Positions 33,879 to 41,501 of a stretch of DNA of 64,000 nt are shown one piece after another. This stretch comes from Flavobacterium azooxidireducens (lineage in GTDB: Bacteria > Bacteroidota > Bacteroidia > Flavobacteriales > Flavobacteriaceae): the NCBI RefSeq assembly GCF_023195775.1, contig NZ_CP096205.1, positions 1,984,001-2,048,000 of the forward strand. Reading direction: 5' to 3'. Each line of letters opens with the position of its first letter. The first letter of the stretch is position 1. Under the pieces are notes generated by a model. That model ran no database searches, was not told the DNA's origin, and saw only the letters and a program-made list of their open reading frames with translations. A program made the position numbers and the translations under genes.

Positions 33879-34693
33879 TGAAGAAGATTTTTTTAATTCT
33901 TGTCGCAATTTCTTGTCAAAATATAGTAGGACAAGAGCTGTTTGTGGTAACTGATCCGGCAAGTAATGTTCCTGCAAATTCGCTCGCCATTAATGTGATG
34001 CAATCTCTTTTCAAAGAAGAATTTAAATCCGGTTACAATTACCATTTTATGCCTGAAGTGACGTACGGTTTTAATAAAGATTTAATGTTTCGAGGTTCAG
34101 CTTTTATTAGTAATAGAAGTAATCAATTGGTTACTGAAGGAGGAAGTTTTATGGCAAAATACCGCTTTTATTCTACAGATGATTTAAACAGTCATTTTAG
34201 AATGGCTGCCTATGGTAGGTATAGCTTTAACAACGCAGACATTCACCAAGAACAAATAGACATACTAGGTCACAATACTGGTTTTGAAGCAGGAATTATA
34301 GCAACCAAATTGATAAAAAAAGTAGCCATTAGTTCATCATTAAGTTTTGAGAAAGCATTAGACAACAAACCTAGCTATCCCTTTCCAGACAACCTTGGTG
34401 ACAATGCTACAAATTATACGCTGTCATTTGGTAAATTAATGTACCCTAAAACGTACACCAGTTTTAAACAAACGAACATTAATTTAATGGTTGAATTTGT
34501 CGGACAAACTATTAATGAAAATGGTAAATCCTATTTAGATGTAGTTCCGGCTGTACAATTTATTTTCAATAGTCAAGCTCGTTTAGATTTCGCCTATCGT
34601 CATGAATTAATGAGTTCTATGATACGTTCAGCTCCAAATGGATTTTATTTCAACCTCTATTATACTTTTTTCGATTTAAAGAGTAAAAAATAA
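33878..34693 (+). CDS. Putative outer-membrane beta-barrel protein
   Basis: 271 residues: signal peptide (MKKIFLILVAISCQNIVGQ) and a series of amphipathic strands with aromatic ends (YNYHFMPEVTYGFNKDLMFRGSAF, FRMAAYGRYSFNN, LDFAYRHELMS, FYFNLYYTFFDL), ending close to an aromatic residue as barrels do. It occurs in this operon and so is presumably a metal exit channel or a structural partner. The closest known arrangement would be CopB-like proteins, but length and lack of His/Met clusters differ. Confidence 0.65.
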   Translation: MKKIFLILVAISCQNIVGQELFVVTDPASNVPANSLAINVMQSLFKEEFKSGYNYHFMPEVTYGFNKDLMFRGSAFISNRSNQLVTEGGSFMAKYRFYSTDDLNSHFRMAAYGRYSFNNADIHQEQIDILGHNTGFEAGIIATKLIKKVAISSSLSFEKALDNKPSYPFPDNLGDNATNYTLSFGKLMYPKTYTSFKQTNINLMVEFVGQTINENGKSYLDVVPAVQFIFNSQARLDFAYRHELMSSMIRSAPNGFYFNLYYTFFDLKSKK

Positions 34694-34709
34694 TTTTAAA
34701 AACATACAC

Positions 34710-35444
34710 ATGAAAACACTTTTTTTAACTGCCTTTTTAGCAATCACTTTAGTTTCTTGTAATCATAAAACTAAAGAAACACACAATAATACTTCAGTTA
34801 ATTCAAACGAGATATTTGCATGTCCAATGCACCCGGAAGTTACTGGAAAAAAAGGAGAAGACTGCTCAAAATGTGGTATGGAATTAACTGAACCGGTTGC
34901 TCAAAAAGAAGCTACATACAATGACAATGATGAAGCTCACGAACATAAAGATACAGCAACAACACAAGCAACTAAAGTTAAGGAAAACACACAAGTTTCT
35001 CAAACAGCTAATTCTTTTTCGACTTCCGAAATCATTAGTGATTATTTAAAACTTAAAAATGCTTTAACAGAGGATGATACCAAAAATGCTGCAACATTTG
35101 CCAAGCTATTGTTTAAGACATTAAATAGTACAGATATTTCTTCCGTGGACATCAAATTAAGAAAAAATCTTCAAGATATTATTCAAGGTGCTAAAGAACA
35201 CACAAAACATATTGGTAATAATTCAAATAAAATTAACTACCAAAGGGAACATTTTGTATCACTAAGCAAAGACATAAATGATTTAGCAAAACAGTTTGGG
35301 AGTAAACAAAAATTATATCAAGATTTTTGTCCAATGGCAAATGAAGGCAAAGGGGCTATTTGGATTAGTGAAACAAAAGAAATAAGAAACCCATATTATG
35401 GTTCTGAAATGTTAAGCTGTGGCTCAATTAAAACAACCTTTTAA
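34710..35444 (+). CDS. Lipoprotein with heavy-metal-binding domain and DUF3347
   Basis: 244 residues. Lipobox (LVSC) at about residue 18, the metal-binding motif FACPMHPEVTGKKGEDCSKCGMEL (Cys at about 40, then CSKCGM), a linker rich in H, D and E, and DUF3347 (about 110-242, ending FCPMANEGKGAIWIS, NPYYGSEMLSCG). Its C-terminal half is a paralog of the one at 32034, so two copies of DUF3347 serve the same operon. Probably an outer-membrane copper-binding lipoprotein. Confidence 0.9.
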   Translation: MKTLFLTAFLAITLVSCNHKTKETHNNTSVNSNEIFACPMHPEVTGKKGEDCSKCGMELTEPVAQKEATYNDNDEAHEHKDTATTQATKVKENTQVSQTANSFSTSEIISDYLKLKNALTEDDTKNAATFAKLLFKTLNSTDISSVDIKLRKNLQDIIQGAKEHTKHIGNNSNKINYQREHFVSLSKDINDLAKQFGSKQKLYQDFCPMANEGKGAIWISETKEIRNPYYGSEMLSCGSIKTTF

Positions 35445-35446
35445 CA

Positions 35447-36007
35447 ATGAAACTATACATAAAAAATATGGTTTGCGACCGATGCAAATGGGTGGTTAAA
35501 ACAGAAATTGAAAAGTTGGGCTTCAAAGCAAATGTCATTGACTTAGGCGAAATTGAACTCGAAACCGACATTGAACCTGACCAAAAAAAACAAATTAAAG
35601 AAGCATTAGAAAAATTTGGTTTTGAATTAATCGATGATAAAAAAAGTAGAATTATCGAAAAAATAAAAGCACTTCTCATTGATGTTACGCAAAACAAAAA
35701 TGCTGATTTAAGTAAAAACTTGTCATTATATATAGCTGAACATCTAAATCAGGATTATAGTAAATTGAGTAATTTATTTTCTGAAGTAGAAGGAATAAGT
35801 ATCGAGAAATACTTTATCAACCTAAAAATTGAAAAAGCAAAAGAACTTATAATGTATGATGAATTAAGTCTGAGCGAAATTGCAGATATACTTAATTACA
35901 GTAACGTAGCACACTTAAGCAATCAATTCAAAAAAGTAACCGGATTTACACCGAGTTATTTCAAACAGATAAAAGTCGCCAAAAGAACTCAAATTGATAA
36001 ATTATAA
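35447..36007 (+). CDS. HMA-AraC fusion transcription regulator
   Basis: 186 residues, cytosolic. N-terminal ferredoxin-like HMA domain (1-75) with the metal site CDRC (Cys 10 and 13, in MVCDRCKWVV) and ELETDIEPDQKKQIKEALEKFGFEL; C-terminal AraC double helix-turn-helix (about 85-180) with SLSEIADILNYSNVAHLSNQFKKVTGFTPSYFK. So metal binding and DNA binding lie in one small protein, a natural copper sensor. The gene follows the lipoprotein by 2 bp and precedes a 21-bp-phased direct repeat before copA. Either activation or repression is possible. Confidence 0.92.
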   Translation: MKLYIKNMVCDRCKWVVKTEIEKLGFKANVIDLGEIELETDIEPDQKKQIKEALEKFGFELIDDKKSRIIEKIKALLIDVTQNKNADLSKNLSLYIAEHLNQDYSKLSNLFSEVEGISIEKYFINLKIEKAKELIMYDELSLSEIADILNYSNVAHLSNQFKKVTGFTPSYFKQIKVAKRTQIDKL

Positions 36008-36014
36008 ATTGTGT

Positions 36015-36046
36015 AAATCATAACCATAATTCTACAAATCATAACC
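36015..36046. promoter_or_regulatory. Direct-repeat operator before copA
   Basis: AAATCATAACC occurs at 36015-36025 and exactly again at 36036-36046 (starts 21 bp apart, same orientation). AraC-family proteins bind two direct half-sites two turns apart. It lies between the HMA-AraC gene and copA, 40-70 bp before the copA start. Confidence 0.7.
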
Positions 36047-36085
36047 GGTTTTTCAATAGAAATTTGCATTATAAATCAGATAAAG

Positions 36086-38503
36086 ATGAAAACAGAGAAA
36101 ACACATTTGTATGCAATACCATTAGAAAATGTTGAAAGTGAGCATTGTGCTATGATTGTTGATAAAGGATTACAATCAGTTAAAGGGATTGCTAGTCACA
36201 AAGTAGAATTAAATAACAAACAAGCAATAATCGAATCCGAAAAACCGGAAATAGCGATCCCAGATGCTGTTAAAGCCATTCGTGACTTGGGTTATGATGT
36301 TTCAACAACAACCCAAACAATACCTGTACTTCAAATGACTTGTGCTTCTTGTGCAGTAAGCGTGGAAAGTGTAATTCAATTTTTACCGGGTGTTGTAGCT
36401 GCTTCCGTTAATTATGCATCAGCAGAAGTTAAAGTTGAATATATTCCAAGTTTGGTTTCATTAAACAAAATGCGTGAAGCCGTTCAAAGTATTGGTTACG
36501 ATTTATTCTTAAATCAAAGTGATGTCAATCAGGAAACCTTAGAAGATATTCATACTAGAAAACAAAAACAGTTAAAAATTAGAACTTTTGGTGCAATAAT
36601 ACTTTCTGTACCTCTAGTTGCAATTGCTATGTTTTTTATGAATATTCCCTATGCTAATTATATCATGTGGGTTTTAGCAACACCAGTAATTATTGGTTTT
36701 GGTAAAGATTTTTTCATAAATGCGTGGAAACAATTAAAGCATCGTTCAGCAAATATGGACACTTTAGTAGCGTTGAGTACAGGAGTGGCTTACATTTTTA
36801 GTGTGTTCAATACGCTTTTTCCAAATTACTGGCATTCAAAAGGATTACATGCACACGTTTATTTTGAAGCAGCAGCAGTAGTCATTGCCTTCATTCTTTT
36901 AGGAAAACTACTGGAAGAAAATGCAAAAGGAAATACTTCTTCAGCAATTAAAAAATTAATTGGGTTACAACCTAAAACCGTCACGGTAATCAATCAAGAG
37001 AATATCCAAACGCAATTACCAATCGAACAAGTTACGGTAGGAATGACAATTTTAGTAAAACCCGGTGAAAAAGTAGCTGTAGATGGTATAGTGGTTCAAG
37101 GAAGTTCTTTTGTTGATGAAAGTATGCTAAGTGGTGAACCCATTCCTGTAAAAAAGGAAGCGAATGATAAAGTGTTTTCTGGAACCATTAATCAAAAAAG
37201 TAGTTTCCAATTTAAAGCTGAAAAAGTAGGTACTGATACGATGCTTTCCCAAATCATAAAAATGGTTCAAGATGCTCAAGGTAGTAAAGCACCAGTTCAA
37301 AAAATGGTAGATAAGATTGCTAGTATTTTTGTTCCAATCGTTATTGGAATTGCAGTTTTATCCCTAATAGTATGGATAATTTTTGGAGGACAAGATGGAT
37401 TCACCCAAGGATTATTAGCCTTAGTAACTGTTTTGGTTATTGCATGTCCGTGTGCATTAGGTTTAGCTACTCCAACCGCAATTATGGTAGGTGTTGGAAA
37501 AGGTGCAGAACAAGGAATTTTAATTAAAGATGCCGAAAGTTTAGAATTAGCAAAGAAAATCGACACAATTATTTTAGACAAAACAGGAACTATTACAAAA
37601 GGAAAACCTGCTGTAACGAATGTTGTTTGGACTGAAGAAACAGAAAGTTTAAAACAGATCTTGCTAACCATTGAAAAACAATCTGAACATCCATTGGCGG
37701 AGGCGGTTGTCCATTTTTATAAAGAGGTCAAAACAGTTGATATCCAACATATCGAAAGTATTACAGGCAAAGGAGTTAAAGCAGATTTTAACGGTCAAAA
37801 TTACTTTATTGGTAACCAAAAACTGCTAGTAGAAAACAATATATCCATAGATAAAAGTCTTGAAAAGAATGCATCAGAATGGTTAGCAGAGGCCAAAACT
37901 GTTATTTGGTTTACCGATGATAAAAAAGCATTAGCTGTTATCGCAATTGCCGATGAAATCAAAGAAACATCCATTGAAGCAATCAAGGAATTGCAAAAGA
38001 TGAATATCGAAGTGTACATGCTTACTGGTGATAATAGTAATACTGCTAAAGCTGTGGCTGAAAAAGTAGGTATTAGAAATTTCAAAGGAGAGGTTTTACC
38101 AAAAGATAAAGCAGATTTTGTAAAAGAATTACAAGCGAAAGGCAAAACTGTAGCCATGGTGGGGGACGGTATAAATGACAGCACCGCTCTAGCACAAGCC
38201 AATGTAAGTATTGCAATGGGTAAAGGAAGTGATATTGCCATTGATGTGGCAAAAATGACGATAATTTCTTCCGATCTTACTAAAATCCCAATAGCCATAA
38301 AGCTGTCAACTAAAACGGTAAATACCATCAAGCAAAATCTATTTTGGGCTTTTATCTACAATATTATCGGAATTCCAATTGCAGCAGGAATTCTATATCC
38401 AATAAATGGGTTTTTACTTAATCCGATGATTGCAGGAGCGGCAATGGCTTTAAGTAGTGTGAGTGTGGTTGCAAATAGTTTGCGACTGAAATATTATAAC
38501 TAA
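36086..38503 (+). CDS. copA: P1B-type copper-transporting ATPase
   Basis: 805 residues. Two N-terminal HMA domains: the first has lost one Cys (VESEHCAMIV, only Cys 21), the second is intact (MTCASCAVSV, Cys 86 and 89). Eight membrane helices. The membrane metal site is ACPCALGLATP (CPC, about 452), phosphorylation loop DKTGTIT (about 497), LSGEPIPV actuator, HP loop SEHPLAEAV, hinge GDGINDS (about 693), final helix NSLRLKYYN. Pumps Cu(I) (or Ag) from the cytosol to the periplasm. It is the main efflux unit of the cluster; a chaperone follows by 17 bp. Confidence 0.97.
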   Translation: MKTEKTHLYAIPLENVESEHCAMIVDKGLQSVKGIASHKVELNNKQAIIESEKPEIAIPDAVKAIRDLGYDVSTTTQTIPVLQMTCASCAVSVESVIQFLPGVVAASVNYASAEVKVEYIPSLVSLNKMREAVQSIGYDLFLNQSDVNQETLEDIHTRKQKQLKIRTFGAIILSVPLVAIAMFFMNIPYANYIMWVLATPVIIGFGKDFFINAWKQLKHRSANMDTLVALSTGVAYIFSVFNTLFPNYWHSKGLHAHVYFEAAAVVIAFILLGKLLEENAKGNTSSAIKKLIGLQPKTVTVINQENIQTQLPIEQVTVGMTILVKPGEKVAVDGIVVQGSSFVDESMLSGEPIPVKKEANDKVFSGTINQKSSFQFKAEKVGTDTMLSQIIKMVQDAQGSKAPVQKMVDKIASIFVPIVIGIAVLSLIVWIIFGGQDGFTQGLLALVTVLVIACPCALGLATPTAIMVGVGKGAEQGILIKDAESLELAKKIDTIILDKTGTITKGKPAVTNVVWTEETESLKQILLTIEKQSEHPLAEAVVHFYKEVKTVDIQHIESITGKGVKADFNGQNYFIGNQKLLVENNISIDKSLEKNASEWLAEAKTVIWFTDDKKALAVIAIADEIKETSIEAIKELQKMNIEVYMLTGDNSNTAKAVAEKVGIRNFKGEVLPKDKADFVKELQAKGKTVAMVGDGINDSTALAQANVSIAMGKGSDIAIDVAKMTIISSDLTKIPIAIKLSTKTVNTIKQNLFWAFIYNIIGIPIAAGILYPINGFLLNPMIAGAAMALSSVSVVANSLRLKYYN

Positions 38504-38520
38504 TTTAAAAAATAGAACAA

Positions 38521-38742
38521 ATGGAAAATAACACCTTAAAATTCAAAACAAATATCAATTGTATGGGTTGTGTGTCCAAAGTGACACCGGAATTAGATAA
38601 ACTTTCAGCTATTGAAAATTGGGAAGTTGACATCAGAAATAAAGATAAAGTTTTGACTGTGGAAGCATCTTCAGACAAACAAGACGAAATAATCTCAGCG
38701 GTTGAAAAAGCAGGGTTTAAAATCGAGAAAATAAATTCTTAA
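38521..38742 (+). CDS. copZ: Copper chaperone (HMA domain)
   Basis: 73 residues, single ferredoxin-like HMA domain: FKTNINCMGCVSKVTPEL with the CMGC metal site, and the typical end ISAVEKAGFKIEKI. No signal peptide, so it delivers cytosolic copper to CopA. Its position directly after copA supports this. Confidence 0.92.
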   Translation: MENNTLKFKTNINCMGCVSKVTPELDKLSAIENWEVDIRNKDKVLTVEASSDKQDEIISAVEKAGFKIEKINS

Positions 38743-38747
38743 TAACA

Positions 38748-41057
38748 ATGAAGAAGCCACTTTACAATGAGTTTGGTGACTTTTTTACTAGAGTAATCAA
38801 AATGAATAATCAAAAGAACCTTTTCAAAAAACTGTTGCCTATCGTAATCCTCGTTTTGGCTACACAAACGCTGTTTTCGCAAAACATTGTCCGATACGAT
38901 TTATACGTTAGGGATACTATCGTTAATTTTTCCGGAAAAGAAAAAAGAGCCATTGCGGTAAATGGTCAAATTCCCATGCCTACGCTTACTTTTACGGAAG
39001 GTGATATTGCTGAAATTTATGTGCATAACGAATTGAAGGAAAGTACTTCCTTGCACTGGCACGGACTATTTTTACCCAACAAAGAAGATGGTGTGCCTCA
39101 TCTCACTCAGATGCCAATTGAACCAGGAACTACTCATAAATACACGTTTCCTATAATTCAAAACGGAACCCATTGGTACCACAGTCATTCGGGTTTACAG
39201 GAACAAATCGGGATGTATGGTATGTTTATTATGAATAAAAAAGCAGATGATAAAACCTTCCGAAAAGGAATTGATGATTTGCCAATTGTACCTGTAATTC
39301 TTAGCGAATGGACGGATTTAAAACCTGAGAATGTGCACAGAATGTTGCACAATGCTTCCGACTGGTTTGCGATAAAAAAAGGTTCTACCCAAAGTTACTC
39401 GGAAGCCATCAAACAAGGGCATTTTAAAACGAAAATTGGTAACGAATGGAAACGAATGAATGCTATGGATGTGAGTGATGTGTATTATGAAAAGTTTCTC
39501 ATCAATGGTAAAAATGAAAGTCAGTTAACCCAGTTCAAAGGTGGAGATAAAGTACGACTTCGCATTGCAAACGGTGGTGCATCCTCTTATTTTTGGCTAA
39601 CGTATGCCGGAGGAAAAATTACAGTAGTTGCCAGTGATGGTAACGATGTAGAACCTGTGGAAGTGGATCGATTGTTAATTGCAGTATCAGAAACGTATGA
39701 TGTCGTAGTGACAATTCCTGCCGATAACACTTCGTATGAATTTCTAGCCACAGCTGAAGACAGAACTAAATCAGCTTCTTTATACCTTGGAAACGGGATC
39801 AAACAATTAATTTCTCCTTTACCAAAATTGAAATATTTTGAAGGAATGAAAATGATGAACGATATGATGAAAATGAACGGAGAGTTAAACGATATGGGAA
39901 TGCAAATGTCATTAAACCAAATGGATATGAATGTGGTGATGTATCCGGAAATAACAGGTGAATCGAAAGCGAAAAGTGGTGATAAGAAAGAAATGAATCA
40001 CAATCATTCCAATCATAATCAGAACCATGGAAATGAAATGACAGCGATTAAAACGCTTAATTATGCCATGCTGAAATCTACAGAAAAAACTACGTTACCT
40101 AAAGATACTCCGGTAAAAGAACTTCGTTTTGAATTAACCGGAAATATGAATCGGTATGTTTGGAGTTTAGACAATAAAGTAATTTCCGAAACTGACAAAA
40201 TTTTAATCAAAAAAGGTGAAAATATAAGGATTACACTCTACAATAATTCTATGATGCGTCATCCTATGCATTTACATGGTCACGATTTCAGAATCATTAA
40301 CGGTCAGGAAGAATACGCTCCGTTAAAAAACGTAATGGATTTAATGCCAATGGAAACTAACGTAATTGAATTTAATGCTAATATAGAAGGCGATTGGTTT
40401 TTCCATTGTCACATTTTATATCACATGATGGCAGGAATGGGTAGAATTTTTACTTATAAAAACCAAGAGCCAAACCCCTTAATTCCCAATCCTAAATTAG
40501 CAGAACGAAAGCTGTTTGCAGACGATAGAGCTTTTCACATCATGGCTGAAAATGATTTTGCAACCAATGGAAATGATGGTATGGCAATGATACAAAATAC
40601 ACGTTGGAGTTTAGGAGCAGAATGGCGTTTAGGTTACCACGATATGCACGGCTACGAAGCAGAATTTCATTTAGGAAGATACATAGGAAAAATGCAATGG
40701 TTGATGCCTTTTATTGGTTTCGACTGGCGATACAGAAAGATGAACGGTGAAGTTGAAAAAAACATCTTCGGTCAAGAAAACACGAAAGACAGAAGAGCAG
40801 TTTTAAGTGCCGGAGTTAATTACACGTTACCCATGTTGGTGATGGCTCAAGCAGAAGTTTTTCAAGATGGAAATGTTAGATTTCAATTAATGCGAGAAGA
40901 TATTCCAATTTCAAAGCGTTTAAGAATGGGATTTATGGTTAATACCGACACCGAATATATGCTTGAAGCAAAATACATTTTAAAAAGAAATTTCAGTATC
41001 AGAACACATTATGATAGCGACATGGGATTTGGAGTTGGGTTGAATTTGAATTACTAA
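38748..41057 (+). CDS. Multicopper oxidase fused to a CopB-like barrel domain
   Basis: 769 residues; the more likely start is ATG at 38802 (signal peptide MNNQKNLFKKLLPIVILVLATQTLFSQ). Three cupredoxin domains with all copper motifs: HWHG (about 104), HWYHSHSG (about 142), HPMHLHGHD (about 505) and HCHILYHMMAGMG (about 553). A Met- and His-rich stretch lies between (MKMMNDMMKMNGELNDMGMQ, HNHSNHNQNHGNE). After about residue 600 comes a region (SLGAEWRLGYHDMHGYEAEFHLG ... FDWRYRK) like the CopB outer-membrane barrel. So PcoA/CopA-type oxidase and CopB-like parts share one chain. It oxidises Cu(I) to the less toxic Cu(II). Confidence 0.9.
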   Translation: MKKPLYNEFGDFFTRVIKMNNQKNLFKKLLPIVILVLATQTLFSQNIVRYDLYVRDTIVNFSGKEKRAIAVNGQIPMPTLTFTEGDIAEIYVHNELKESTSLHWHGLFLPNKEDGVPHLTQMPIEPGTTHKYTFPIIQNGTHWYHSHSGLQEQIGMYGMFIMNKKADDKTFRKGIDDLPIVPVILSEWTDLKPENVHRMLHNASDWFAIKKGSTQSYSEAIKQGHFKTKIGNEWKRMNAMDVSDVYYEKFLINGKNESQLTQFKGGDKVRLRIANGGASSYFWLTYAGGKITVVASDGNDVEPVEVDRLLIAVSETYDVVVTIPADNTSYEFLATAEDRTKSASLYLGNGIKQLISPLPKLKYFEGMKMMNDMMKMNGELNDMGMQMSLNQMDMNVVMYPEITGESKAKSGDKKEMNHNHSNHNQNHGNEMTAIKTLNYAMLKSTEKTTLPKDTPVKELRFELTGNMNRYVWSLDNKVISETDKILIKKGENIRITLYNNSMMRHPMHLHGHDFRIINGQEEYAPLKNVMDLMPMETNVIEFNANIEGDWFFHCHILYHMMAGMGRIFTYKNQEPNPLIPNPKLAERKLFADDRAFHIMAENDFATNGNDGMAMIQNTRWSLGAEWRLGYHDMHGYEAEFHLGRYIGKMQWLMPFIGFDWRYRKMNGEVEKNIFGQENTKDRRAVLSAGVNYTLPMLVMAQAEVFQDGNVRFQLMREDIPISKRLRMGFMVNTDTEYMLEAKYILKRNFSIRTHYDSDMGFGVGLNLNY

Positions 41058-41098
41058 AAAATATTTTAATTATCTTTGAAAAAACAATCAATTTCAAG

Positions 41099-41455
41099 AT
41101 GAAAAAAATCAATTCTAAAACTTTGTTTCTACTTGTATTTACTCTTTTTACAATGTTTACAGTATCTGCTCAAAATACAAATCAAAAAGCAATAATCAAA
41201 ACTGTATTACATTGTGATCATTGCAAAGTATGTGAAACCTGTGGTATGAAGTTCAAAACAGAGATGCTGAAAATAAAAGGTGTGAAAGCCTATCAATTAG
41301 ATGATGAGAATATGACTTTCACAATCTTTTACAATGAAAAGAAAACTGATTTGCAAACGATTAAAGTAGCCATCTCTAAATTAGGTTTTGATGCCGATGA
41401 AGTAAAAGCAGATCCTAAAGCTTATGAAAGTTTAGACGATTGTTGTAAAGCATGA
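41099..41455 (+). CDS. Exported cysteine-rich HMA-like protein
   Basis: 118 residues with signal peptide (FTLFTMFTVSAQ). Contains CDHCKVCETCGMKFKTEML (four Cys in 13 residues) in the metal-loop position of an HMA domain (about 35-105) and ends in DDCCKA. Last gene of the plus-strand copper cluster, 42 bp after the oxidase. It converges on the defence-like operon (gap 46 bp with no clear terminator). Confidence 0.82.
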   Translation: MKKINSKTLFLLVFTLFTMFTVSAQNTNQKAIIKTVLHCDHCKVCETCGMKFKTEMLKIKGVKAYQLDDENMTFTIFYNEKKTDLQTIKVAISKLGFDADEVKADPKAYESLDDCCKA

Positions 41456-41501
41456 GTTTGCATTTCCTTTTGATTCCATCTTGATTTTTTTTTGCAACAT
41501 T

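Noticed and set aside
31467..41455. Mercury or arsenic resistance rather than copper
   Set aside because: No MerA, MerT or ArsB/C motifs. CPC ATPase, multicopper oxidase and HMA chaperones all point to copper or silver.
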